Assembly: GCF_040958095.1 (NCBI RefSeq)
Contig: NC_091160.1
Coordinates: 38,009,996-38,073,995 of the forward strand
Source: Procambarus clarkii
Taxonomy: Eukaryota; Arthropoda; Malacostraca; Decapoda; Cambaridae
Direction: 5' to 3'
Length of the DNA stretch: 64,000 nucleotides
Shown: positions 1 through 10,679 of the stretch, piece after piece
Layout of the letters: each line of letters opens with the position of its first letter
How positions within the stretch are numbered: position 1 is the stretch's first letter
Position numbers and translations under genes: made by a program
Notes under the pieces: model-generated
What the model was told of the DNA's origin: nothing
What the model saw: the letters and a program-made list of their open reading frames with translations, nothing else
Databases searched by the model: none

Positions 1-1
1 T

Positions 2-656
2 CACATAGAGGAGGTGAATAAAGAACTAGAAAAGTATAAAGAAGAAATAAAAGCGACATATGCTGAAGTTGTAAAAGAGAAAGAGACTATCAAAGAAGTG
101 TGTTCGGAAGTCAAAACCAGAAATGACCAACAAGAAGCAGAAATTAGGCAAGCAATTAGGAAAGAACTGGTTACCAACAGTAAACTGGTACAAAACACTG
201 CAGATAGAACTAAGTCCATAATCATTTTTGGATGTTTAGAGAAGGAAATTTCATCTAGGGTGGACCGAGCGGCAGAAGAGATGAAAATCATAGAGAAAAT
301 AGTAGGTTTAGGAGAAGGCTCAAAGGAAAATGTCAGTGATTTTAGAAGAATAGGAAAATATGAGAAAGAAAAGAACCGCCCCTTAAGGGTGACCTTTAAT
401 GGAGTGAAAAACATGATGGAAGTGCTAAGATGATCACTCTGCCAGGAAACTGCAGAGTGATGAGGTTGGCAAATCTTGGTCAATAAGACAAGACCTCTCC
501 AAGGAAGACAGAGAAAAGCTGAAAATGAACTTAATTGAGGCAAAACGGCTAAATGGGGATAGAAATGAAGAAGACAGAAATTCTTTTTTTTACAAAGTGA
601 CAGGGACTGGAAAGCTTGTGAAATGGTACATAAAAACAAAGCAACAAGATCAGTAG
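2..656 (+). pseudogene. LINE ORF1 (partial, one frameshift)
   Basis: ORF1 of the same LINE, open at the left window edge. The visible N-terminal part is rich in Lys and Glu with heptad-like spacing, consistent with the coiled coil that helps LINE ORF1 proteins multimerise on RNA. A stop at 431-433 ends this frame. Reading resumes in another frame from about 438 (residues SARKLQSDEVG) to a TAG at 654-656, so one indel near 429-437 splits the gene. The restored frame would overlap the ORF2 start at 623, a usual arrangement in these elements. No zinc knuckle is seen in the visible part. Confidence 0.7.
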
Positions 657-3550
657 TGGAAGGGGGAGTAAAGAGCAAAGGAAAAGGGAACATGTTCCTG
701 AAAATTGTATATACCAACATAGATGGAGTGAGGTCAAAAACTTTGGAGTTGCAAGATATAATCCAGCTTAGGGTCCCAGATATTGTTGCATTATCAGAAA
801 CGAAACTTGAAGGAAATATAATAAATGAAGTCATATTCCCAAGAGGCTACTCAGTTTGGAGACGTGACAGGAAAACTAGGAAGGGAGGAGGAGTGGCTGT
901 ACTGGTGAAAAAACACCTGAAGGTAAAAGAGTTAATATTTGAAAACCCTCGAGATATTGACATAATGGCATTGCAGGTCTGGAATCAGGATGATAACCTG
1001 ATAATTGTAAATGCCTACAGCCCACCAGCAAGCAACACGTGGACAAAGGAAGAACTGGATGACAAACGTGAGGGCCTCATAATGGTCATGAGAGATATTA
1101 TTGTACAAGCAGATAAAGATAAATCACGACTGTTGATACTGGGGGACTTCAACTTTAGAGCAATAGACTGGGAGGCCTATGAAGCAAGAACGGAGGACTT
1201 TTGGACATGCAGATTTGTGAACCTCATTCTGGAGACATTCTTGTATCAACACATAAAGCAAGCCACAAGAATGAGGGAAGGAGATATACCGTCAGTACTG
1301 GATCTAGTATTCACCAGGAAAGAAGAAGAGATTTTTGACATCCAGTACCTTCCTCCCTTGGGAAAGAGTGATCACGTCCTGTTAGACATTAAATATGCTT
1401 TAAGATATCATCTAGAAGAAAATGGGGACATTGAAACAGTTGATAAACTCGATTTAAAGAGAGGCAACTATGGGGAACTTCGAAATTTTTTTAATGAGTG
1501 TAATTGGACAGAATTGTTGCTAGGCAGGGAAGTAAATGAAATGTATGCCAAATTTTTAAAACTATACGAGGAAGGCACACAAACATTCATACCAAAACAG
1601 AGATGCAGGACCAGAAAACAGGATTGGTTCGACAGAAATTGTGAGAGGGCAAGAGACCAAAAGACACAAAAATGGAATCAGTATAGGAAGAGGCCAAACC
1701 CCCAAACATACCAGCGATACAAAGATGCGAGAAACAATTATACAGCAGTAAGGAGAGAGGCAGAAAGAAATTTTGAAAAAGGGATAGCAGATAAATGTAA
1801 AACAGAACCGGGCCTATTCTACAAATTCATAAACAACAAATTGCAGGTAAAGGATAATATCCAGAGGTTGAAAATGGGAAACAGATTCACGGAAAATGAA
1901 AAGGAAATGTGTGAAACATTAAATGAAAAGTTCCAAAGTGTGTTTGTACAAAATGAAATCATCAGAGAACCAGACACAATAAGAATTCCAGAGAACAACA
2001 TAGAGCGGATAGAGGTGTCTAGAGATGAAGTGGAAAATATGCTAAAGGAGCTCGGGAGGAACAAAGCAGCTGGCCCAGATGGCGTTTCACCATGGGTTCT
2101 GAGAGAATGTGCATCTGAGCTCAGCATTCCACTTCACCTGATCTTTCAGGCATCCCTGTGTACAGGAATCGTAGCAGACGTGTGGAAACAGGCTAACATA
2201 GTTCCAATCTACAAAAGTGGCAGCAGGGAAGACCCCCTCAATTATAGACCTGTATCATTGACAAGTGTAATAGTGAAAGTATTGGAAAAGCTAATCAAAA
2301 CTAAATGGGTAGAACACCTGGAGAGAAATGATATAATATCAGACAGACAGTATGGTTTTCGATCAGGAAGATCCTGTGTATCGAATTTACTCAGTTTCTA
2401 TGATCGGGCCACAGAGATATTACAGGAAAGAGATGGCTGGGTTGACTGCATCTATCTGGACCTAAAAAAGGCTTTCGACAGAGTTCCACATAAGAGGTTG
2501 TTCTGGAAACTGGAAAATATTGGAGGGGTGACAGGTAAGCTTCTATCATGGATGAAAAATTTTCTGACTGATAGAAAAATGAGGGCAGTAATCAGAGGCA
2601 ATGTATCGGAATGGAGAAATGTCACAAGTGGAGTACCACAGGGTTCAGTTCTTGCACCAGTGATGTTTATTGTGTACATAAATGATCTACCAGTTGGTAT
2701 ACAGAATTATATGAACATGTTTGCTGATGATGCTAAGATAATAGGAAGGATAAGAAATTTAGATGATTGTCATGCCCTTCAAGAAGACCTGGACAAAATA
2801 AGTATATGGAGCACCACTTGGCAAATGGAATTTAATGTTAATAAATGTCATGTTATGGAATGTGGAATAGGAGAACATAGACCCCACACAACCTATATAT
2901 TATGTGAGAAATCTTTAAAGAATTCTGATAAAGAAAGAGATCTAGGAGTGGTTCTAGATAGAAAACTATCACCTGAGGACCACATTAAGAATATTGTGCA
3001 AGGAGCCTATGCAATGCTTTCTAACTTCAGAATTGCATTTAAATACATGGATGGCGATATACTAAAGAAGTTGTTCATGACTTTTGTTAGGCCAAAGCTA
3101 GAATATGCAGCTGTTGTGTGGTGCCCATATCTTAAGAAGCACATCAACAAACTGGAAAAGGTGCAAAGACATGCTACTAAGTGGCTCCCAGAACTGAAGG
3201 GCAAGAGCTACGAGGAGAGGTTAGAAGCATTAAATATGCCAAAACTAGAAGACAGAAGAAAAAGAGGTGATATGATCACTACGTACAAAATAGTAACAGG
3301 AATTGATAAAATCGACAGGGAAGACTTCCTGAGACCTGGAACTTCAAGAACAAGAGGCCATAGATTTAAACTAGCTAAACACAGATGCCGAAGAAATATA
3401 AGAAAATTCACCTTCGCAAATAGAGTGGTAGACGGTTGGAACAAGTTAAGTGAGAAGGTGGTGGAGGCCAAGACCGTCAGTAGTTTCAAAGCGTTATATG
3501 ACAGAGTGCTGGGAAGACGGGACACCACGAGCGTAGCTCTCATCCTGTAA
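623..3550 (+). CDS. LINE ORF2: endonuclease-reverse transcriptase
   Basis: A 975-residue intact ORF2. The N-terminal endonuclease/exonuclease/phosphatase domain (about residues 26-257) shows TNIDGVRSK, the catalytic SETKLEG near 58-64, GDFN at 174-177 and SDH at 249-251. The reverse transcriptase (about 470-760) shows NKAAGPDGVSPW at 480-491, NYRPVSLTS, QYGFRSGRS, the catalytic Asp of YLDLKKAFDRVP near 613, [12 protein letters not shown] and FADD at 700-703. The C-terminal region is the conserved tail of this group (LEYAAVVWCPY, then VVDGWNKL). The protein nicks target DNA and primes reverse transcription from the nick. All catalytic boxes are present, so it could be active. The start at 623 is the first ATG; initiation may be by reinitiation after ORF1. 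Confidence 0.93.
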   Translation: MVHKNKATRSVVEGGVKSKGKGNMFLKIVYTNIDGVRSKTLELQDIIQLRVPDIVALSETKLEGNIINEVIFPRGYSVWRRDRKTRKGGGVAVLVKKHLKVKELIFENPRDIDIMALQVWNQDDNLIIVNAYSPPASNTWTKEELDDKREGLIMVMRDIIVQADKDKSRLLILGDFNFRAIDWEAYEARTEDFWTCRFVNLILETFLYQHIKQATRMREGDIPSVLDLVFTRKEEEIFDIQYLPPLGKSDHVLLDIKYALRYHLEENGDIETVDKLDLKRGNYGELRNFFNECNWTELLLGREVNEMYAKFLKLYEEGTQTFIPKQRCRTRKQDWFDRNCERARDQKTQKWNQYRKRPNPQTYQRYKDARNNYTAVRREAERNFEKGIADKCKTEPGLFYKFINNKLQVKDNIQRLKMGNRFTENEKEMCETLNEKFQSVFVQNEIIREPDTIRIPENNIERIEVSRDEVENMLKELGRNKAAGPDGVSPWVLRECASELSIPLHLIFQASLCTGIVADVWKQANIVPIYKSGSREDPLNYRPVSLTSVIVKVLEKLIKTKWVEHLERNDIISDRQYGFRSGRSCVSNLLSFYDRATEILQERDGWVDCIYLDLKKAFDRVPHKRLFWKLENIGGVTGKLLSWMKNFLTDRKMRAVIRGNVSEWRNVTSGVPQGSVLAPVMFIVYINDLPVGIQNYMNMFADDAKIIGRIRNLDDCHALQEDLDKISIWSTTWQMEFNVNKCHVMECGIGEHRPHTTYILCEKSLKNSDKERDLGVVLDRKLSPEDHIKNIVQGAYAMLSNFRIAFKYMDGDILKKLFMTFVRPKLEYAAVVWCPYLKKHINKLEKVQRHATKWLPELKGKSYEERLEALNMPKLEDRRKRGDMITTYKIVTGIDKIDREDFLRPGTSRTRGHRFKLAKHRCRRNIRKFTFANRVVDGWNKLSEKVVEAKTVSSFKALYDRVLGRRDTTSVALIL

Positions 3551-3552
3551 CT

Positions 3553-4211
<659 letters not shown>

Positions 4212-5315
4212 ATCCATATGTTAACAGTTGTGATAATGTTAATTGTTTAAGTTTGTACCCCTAGAGAAGACAATCCATTACTGATGCAGCCATGTACAGA
4301 GCAGGTACACCATTGTTGTGAATCATTTCCCATCTGTATACCTTAAGATTCAACATTACACAGTAGGTGTGTTTAGTAGGAGGTTTGCAATGAAGAATGT
4401 ACAGTATTAGAAGCAGCATCTGGTCATTAGTTATTCAGGTTCATATATGGATTGAATATTGTAAATACACATTGAAGCAAAGCATAGGAGGATTACTTGA
4501 AGAATATTGCTGGTTATGTATGCTACTTGGCTGTCAAATGTATGACAGGGATTGGCAGAACTTGTTAATTCCTTGACATTATTGACCTACTGTGTGTATA
4601 TATTGATATTGTATGGCCGATACAAACCAATAAAACTATTGTGAAACTATGTTTTGTAGGAACCTTAACAAATAATTATATGAATACTTTTAATGTTTAT
4701 TATGCCTGGTTTTGTAGAGTGATACAAGAACTATAGAATTTTTACTCCCAGGAAGTTGCTTGTATTTCCAACACCCAAACTAAACCTGTGTGCTTCACAA
4801 TTATTAACTTCTCAGCACTCCCCTCTGTCTTTTGGCTCTCCCCAACAAATTTCTTTCCTGACCGATATCAATCCTCCTGCCAGCCATCTTCATAGGTGTC
4901 CATTTCCATTCTCATTATTCCTCTCTGCCTGAGACTGTGGAGGCTGTCAACAGCACATTGCTACTGACACGCCTGTGTCTCACTCAGAAGTGTAAACCAG
5001 GTTCCTCAGCCTCTTTCTTTCCAGCAGCTAAGGCAGCTTCAGTCCTTTTACCCTCCCAATTTCCACTTTTATATTTGTTCCTGCATCTTCTTCCATTGTG
5101 GTAGCAGAATCAGCTGACCTCATTATGGAAGTTACTGCGGCCCTTGATTCTAGCTCTGGGGCTGTTCCTGATACTGTGTCCTTCCTCAGCCCCTCCCCGA
5201 CACCAGCTTCCTCACCAGACCCTGTTGGTTCGCCTGTGCTCCTTCCCGTCACCCTCTCAATCTTTGCTAGATTTACTTAAGAGTATAGCCCCCTCACTCT
5301 GATTTAACTGAACCT

Positions 5316-5319
<4 letters not shown>
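4212..5319. other. No recognised gene (spacer)
   Basis: AT-rich at first, then pyrimidine-rich from about 4740. An AATAAA occurs near 4630 but no coding exon leads into it. Short open frames on both strands near 5030-5280 show no family resemblance I recognise. Confidence 0.5.
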
Positions 5320-5381
<62 letters not shown>

Positions 5382-5425
5382 AGATATATACAAGAGTTGT
5401 TACATTCTTCATATTCCCTAGTAGC
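5320..5425 (-). mobile_element. 61-T tract with LINE 3'-end remnant
   Basis: Sixty-one consecutive T are followed by gagatatatacaagagttg and ttacattcttc. The latter resembles the 3' UTR end of the minus-strand LINE family seen at 55.2-58.5 kb and 58866-58985. Read on the minus strand it is a LINE 3' end with a long poly(A) tail, 5'-truncated to a few tens of bases. Confidence 0.5.
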
Positions 5426-6540
5426 CTGTGTCCTTGGCCTTAGTTCTTATCTTTTCCTGTTCTCTCTCTCTTTATGTCTATTTTACAGTGGAATAGACAT
5501 GGTTTTATGGCAATTTTTATGAGCTCCCACTTCTGATCTCAAGAGTTTTCACCACTTTATGTATATCAACAGGAGCCGATGCTTGGCACTTGATCTAGTC
5601 ACTTCTGCAGTTATTCGTTTCTTTCTTCCCCCTCCGGTATTTGCCGGAATCCAACCAATGTAATAGATGATGGGAAATGGGTTTGGATATTTCATGCATT
5701 GGCCCCCACACATTTAACTCATGGGCATTTAATAGAACACCATCCTACTCATTATTGTCCAAACTGCATTGTCCCACTTAGTCGGTGCACCTCCTTATAG
5801 TGATCTGATTTTCAGGACGATCGTATGTTTTGCTTTCTAATGTGTGTCGATAAATTCTTTGTGAATCTGATACCTTTGATATCACTCGCCTTGTTTCTCT
5901 TTACTCTCCTTTTGGCATCCTGAGTGATATTTAGTGACTTTTAAATATACAGCGACACTGATGGTGTTACATAATTTTGCCGCTTTGTGCCTCCTTTTGA
6001 TAATTACTGTATGAGGTCGGTTATCTGAAGCCCAATCAACCAGACCTTTGGGTTATCCAGCCAAAATAAAGTCCAGATATTTATCTGTCAAACTTCGCCA
6101 TATCCTGATAACCGAGAACAGCATTGGGAGACCTATGTTTACCAGAATGCCGAAGCCTTCAACCAGTGAAGCCTCAGCAGCTGGCAATCAACACTGACCT
6201 TGCCAAGCTTATGTACAGTAATTTTATTGTGTGGTGTGTTAGGTTAATAAATGATCATGAATATGAAATAAAGGAATACATTGCCTAATGCTATATTATA
6301 ATAAATGATAATTATTAAAAATTGCATGTACAGGCATTACCACGTATTTCTATGCTAAAATAGATTTATTTTCACCTGTGTATCATATCATGATGCATGT
6401 GTCGGCGGTGAACAGGTTCCTCTTGTTTTCTGTGACAACGGTTACGTTTTTTTCCTCCATAGATTTCACTGCCACCAATATGTACCAGTCAGTCAAGCAT
6501 TCACAGTTAGTCACAGTAAAAAATGTGTGATCACACACAG
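5426..6540. other. Spacer with a diverged repeat shared with 10.0-10.1 kb
   Basis: No gene seen. The stretch about 5830-5965 (ttggcatcctgagtgatatt and its surroundings) resembles about 10020-10140, and the aagctYatgtacagtaattt segment near 6208 resembles one near 9680. An old dispersed repeat is the simplest reading. Short stretches near 6017 and 6105 are weakly self-complementary (cggttatc / gataaccg). Confidence 0.4.
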
Positions 6541-6547
6541 AGATCAC

Positions 6548-6590
6548 ACTAACGTGACGCATCAAATGAACAAATCCACAAGGGCCAGAA
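6548..6590 (-). mobile_element. SINE fragment, inverted relative to the copy at 6722
   Basis: The segment aatgaacaaatccacaaggg and its flanks are the reverse complement of the post-tRNA part of the SINE at 6722-6815. The two pieces face each other about 200 bp apart. Confidence 0.55.
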
Positions 6591-6721
6591 CGGCCGGAAT
6601 GGGAGAACGGCCTATTGACATAGCTCAGGTGCAGGGGGGGGGTTGTGTAAAAGCCTGGTTTGTGCCTCGGAGAGGCTACGGGATCCAATAAGTTCAGTAG
6701 AACTTCGGTTTCAACCCTTTT

Positions 6722-6815
6722 AACCCTGTCGTAGCTCAGTCGATTAAGGCAGTGTCTGGGATGCTCCCGGACGCAGGTTCGAATCCTCGTCACGGCCCTT
6801 GTGGATTTGTTCATG
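6722..6815 (+). mobile_element. tRNA-derived SINE (family with GTCGTAGCTCAGTCG head)
   Basis: A tRNA-like promoter is visible: A-box-like gtagctcagtcgattaaggc at the start and B-box-like ggttcgaatcc near 6776, with spacing as in a tRNA gene. The 3' portion leaves the tRNA fold (cttgtggatttgttcat), so this is a SINE and not a functional tRNA gene. Confidence 0.65.
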
Positions 6816-7078
6816 TGTGTCTGATGTCAGGCACTCTTTGACTCCCAGGCCATCAGCTGGTAGGAATCTGAGACTCATACCATACAGTATTAATCCTATC
6901 CAGCTGGAGGGATGGGGAATAAGTGGGAAGGATATTTCTGGCAGGGTCCTGGGTATGGGAGGAAGGAGGTTGCAGGTGTGGGGATGGGGAAGGAGGTACA
7001 AAGGACAGTTCAGTGTCAGGATGGAGTGGGGGAGGGTCCGTTTTAGGGTTAGTGGGTAGGACATAGTGGAAAGGATCC

Positions 7079-7140
7079 TTACCTTGAGGTGATTTCATGG
7101 CTTAGCGACCACGCGGCCCGGTCGTCAACCAGGCCTCCAG
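7079..7140 (-). mobile_element. SINE/LINE 3'-tail fragment
   Basis: On the minus strand it reads ggaggcctggttgacgaccg and continues to a caaggtaagg end, the same tail carried by the SINE copies at 8934, 10404 and 63067 and by the LINE fragment at 11330. No tRNA-like head is present. Confidence 0.6.
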
Positions 7141-7567
7141 GATCAGTTGGGGATGAGGGAAAGGATGTTGCTGGGAGGGCCAGGTGTGAGGATGGGGATT
7201 GAGGGAGGCCAACAAACCAGTCTGTGTTAGTCTTATCTCTGATGTCCACCCACCCATTGCTGCCCTTCTGAATGCCCACCTGCCCACTGACAGCTGTATA
7301 CTCACTCTTTGCCAAGAACACACTTGCCAGCCATGTGTTGTTCCCTCACATGATTCTACAGTGTGTTGCTCTATTACTGAAAGATTTTCTTTTCTACCTT
7401 TTTTCTTTAATTTAGATATAAACTTGGATAATTTTTTGCCAACATCATGTCTGGCAGCAGCAGCAATCTACGTGTGGGGTACTAAAATGAAGCAAGTTAC
7501 ACTTTCTATTAAAAATAAGCTACAAATGAGTGAACTTTGTACAAATGGCCATTCTGCTCTGTGTGTA

Positions 7568-9612
7568 CTCACCTAATTGTGCTTGCGGGGGCTGAGCTTT
7601 GGCTCTTTGGTCCCTCCTCTCAACTGGTGTACAGATTCCTGAGCCTACTGGGCTCTATCATATCTACAATTGAAACTGTGTATGGAGTCAGCCTCCACCA
7701 CATCACATCCTAGTGCATTCCATTTATTAACTACTCTTGACATTGAAATTTTTTTTCTTACGTCTCTGTGACTCATCTGGGTACTAAGTTTCCACCTGTG
7801 TCCCCTTGTTCGTGTCCCACCCGTGCTGAAGAGTTTGTCTTTGTCCACCCTGTCAATTCCCCTGAGAATTTTGTAATGGTTATCATGTCTCCCCTTACTC
7901 TTCTGTTTTCCAGGGATGTGAGGTTCAGTTCCTTTAGCCTTTCCTCGTAGCTCATTCCTCTCAGTTCCAGGACGAGCCTGGTGGCATACCGCTGAATCTT
8001 CTCTAACTTTGTCTTGTGTTTAACTAGGTATGGACTCCAGGCTGGAGCTGCATACTCCAGGATTGGTCTTACAGAAGTGGTATACAGGGTCCTGAACGAT
8101 TCCTTACACAAGTTTCTAAAGGCAGTTCTTATGTTGGCCAGTCTAGCATATGCCGTTGATGATATTCTTTTGATGTGGGCCTTTGGGACAGGTTCGGTGT
8201 GATATCAACCTCCAGATCTTTCTCTCTATTTGACTCTTGCATGATTTCACCTCCCAGATGATACCTTGTGTTCAGCCTCCTGCTCCCTTCGCCTAATTTC
8301 ATTACCTTACACTTCCCTGAGTTGAACTTTAGCAGTCATTTTCTAGACCATTCCTCCAGTTTGTCCAGGTCATCCTATAGTCTCTGTCTATCTTCATCCG
8401 TCTTGATTCTTCTCATAATTTTTGCATCATCAGCAAACACTGAGAGGAACGAGTCTATACCTTCCGGAAGATCATTTACATATATTAGAAATAGGATGGG
8501 TCCAAGTACTGAGCCCTGTGGGACTCCGCTGGTAACATTTCGCCACTGATGTCTCCCCCCTCACCGTTACTCGCTGTTTCCTGTTGCTTAAGTATTCCCT
8601 TATCCACTGGAGCACCTTCCCTTTTACTCCTGCCTGTTGCTCCAAATTTCTTAATAGCCTTTTATGGAGTACTGTATCAAAGGCTTTCTGGCAGTCCAGG
8701 AAAATGCAGTCTGCCCACCCATCTCTTTCCTGCCTAATTTTTGTTGCCTGGTCATAAAATTCTATTAAACCTGTGAGGCACGATTTACCATCCCTGAACC
8801 CATGTTGGTGGTGCGTTACAAAGTCATTTCCCTCCAGGTGCTCTATGAGTCTTTTCCTCACGATCTTCTCTATCACCTTGCATGGTATACAAGTTAAGGA
8901 AACTGGCCTGTAGTTCAGTGCCTCTTGCCTGCGCACAGGACTCGTAATTCTGTGGCGCGGGTTCGATTCCCGCACGAGGCAGAAACAAATGGGCAAAGTT
9001 TCTTTCACCCTGAATGCCCCTGTTACCTAGCAGTAAATAGGTACCTGGGAGTTAGTCAGCTGTCACGGGCTGCTTCCTGGGGGTGGAGGCCTGGTCGAGG
9101 ACCGGGCCGCGGGGACACTAAAAGCCCCGAAATCATCTCAAGATAACCTCAAGATATTGGGACTACGTTAGCTGTCTTCCAACTTTCTGGTAAGTCTCCT
9201 GTTTCCAGTGACCTGTTATACACCATAGAGTGGCACACTTAGTGCTTCTGCACCTTCCTTTAGTATCCATGGTGAGATTTTGTCAGGCCCAACAGCCTTT
9301 GTCACATCCAGCTCCAGCAGACACCTTTTGACCTCATCACTGGTGACGTCAAATTCCTCCATGGTTGCTTGGTTTGCCTCCTCATTTAGTGCAGGGGCTT
9401 CTCCTTGTTCTATTGTGAAGACCTCCTGGAATCTCTTGTTGAGTTCTTCACACACCTTGTCATTCTGTGTGTATCTGTTCTCCCCTTTTCTCAGTTTCAT
9501 CACCTGTTCCTTCACTGCTGTTTTCCTCCTGATGTGGCTGTAGAGCAGCTTTGGTTGGGTCTTGGCTTTACTCGCTGTCATTTTCAAACTGTGTCTCTGC
9601 TTCCCTCCCTCC
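7568..9612 (-). mobile_element. 5'-truncated LINE (Jockey/CR1 group), decayed, SINE-interrupted
   Basis: Minus-strand reading gives ordered but frame-broken RT pieces. A thumb-proximal block (about 9587-9216) contains KAVGPDKISPW. After a nested SINE, NYRPVSLTCIPCKV, HGFRDGKSC and DCIFLDCQKAFDTV follow (about 8910-8550). The C-terminal block (8111-7645) reads ILEYAAPAWSPYLV and RGMSYEERLKEL, ending in the short 3' UTR near 7568. Its layout parallels the element at 1-3580 but the sequence is well diverged, so it is a second family. It appears 5'-truncated near 9612, beside a short GT run. Confidence 0.85.
8934..9156 (+). mobile_element. tRNA-derived SINE nested in the LINE
   Basis: The B box ggttcgattcc (8960-8970) sits in a tRNA-like arm (cgcgggttcgattcccgc), followed by the family body (tttctttcaccc, ttacctagcag, aggtacctggga) and the tail ggaggcctggtcgaggaccg to cctcaagata. 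The LINE reading resumes on both sides, so insertion was into the LINE. The tRNA-like head lacks its first part. Confidence 0.85.
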
Positions 9613-10403
9613 TTGTGTGTGTGTGTGTGGTAAAGGATTTTTAGGTGTGAATACTGTCTATGATATAAGAGAACACGAAGCTCATGTACAGTAATTTTAG
9701 TGTTGTTAGGTAAATGAACATTCTGAAGCCCTTCATCAACTAAACAGACAAACTTTAAGGTAAGCTGAAATTTCTGTTGTCACTAAATTCTTTGAATACT
9801 GTAAGTACTGGACTGGCATGTGAAAATCCTCCTCTAACCATGCATAGTGTGTGTGGAAATATGATATATGTTGGCCGTGGTACAAAAACTTGTAAATGTT
9901 TATGTCTAAACTTTCCCAGTAAGAATGGCCGTTTATCCAGTGAGGGGTCTTTCCCATATATGTAGTCTGGACAAACGATAGTAGTCACTACTTATTTTCT
10001 GGTTGTTCTGCACCATTGATGGTGCTCAATAATATTGCAGGCTTAGTATAGTACCTTGTTTTGATAATTGCTTGCTTTGTTATTGTATTGGCATCCTGAA
10101 TGATATTTAAGAAATTTTCAATATTGTGACAAATGCTAAATAGCTTTTTATGGGGGAAGCCCCTTGTGACTCCCTGAAGCTACTGTATACTGTACTGATA
10201 TGGTACCATCTACTATGTCACATCAGTCTTAGGAATTTGAATTATCCTGGAGCTGCTCTGATGCAGGTGTTGACACTAGAGGTGCTCGCGCACACTATCA
10301 GTGTGGGGCTCCAGTGTTGTACATCTTCAGTTAAGTGGTGGTGTTTGCCTTTAGTGGCATTTCCTGTACACAGTGGTGTAGCCATGAGCCTAGTTTTGAG
10401 TGG
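9613..10403. other. No recognised gene (spacer)
   Basis: AT-rich. Apart from the similarity of 10020-10140 to 5830-5965, I see no coding or repeat structure that I can name. Confidence 0.4.
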
Positions 10404-10665
10404 TTATCTTGAGTTATCTTGAGATGATTTCAGGGCTTTAGTGTCCCCACGGCCCGGTCCTCGACCAGGCCTCCACCCCCAGGAAGCAGCCCGTGACAGC
10501 TGACTAACACCAAGGTACCTACTTTACTGCTAGGTAACAGGGGCATAGGGAGAAAGAAACTGCCCATTGTTTCTCGCCGGCGCCCAGGAACGAACCCGGG
10601 ACCACAGGATCACAAGTCCAGTGTGCTGTCCACTCGGCCGACCAACCGGCTCCCAAACACACCGC
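10404..10665 (-). mobile_element. tRNA-derived SINE, full-length or nearly so
   Basis: Reverse complement of the family at 63067. Tail ttatcttgagatgatttcag at the left, body aggtaacaggggcatag, then a tRNA-like head at the right with B box (reads gttcgttcc on the minus strand) and A-box-like ttggccgagtgg. The head resembles a Leu/Ser-type tRNA. Confidence 0.85.
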
Positions 10666-10679
10666 CGAGTGTGTTTGGA

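Noticed and set aside
623-834. 277-codon minus-strand open frame at the window start
   Set aside because: Antisense shadow of ORF1 and the start of ORF2; no family resemblance.
8934-8985. Possible functional tRNA gene
   Set aside because: The B box and one arm look tRNA-like, but the 5' half is missing and the SINE body follows directly. The same applies to 6722, 59688 and 63067.
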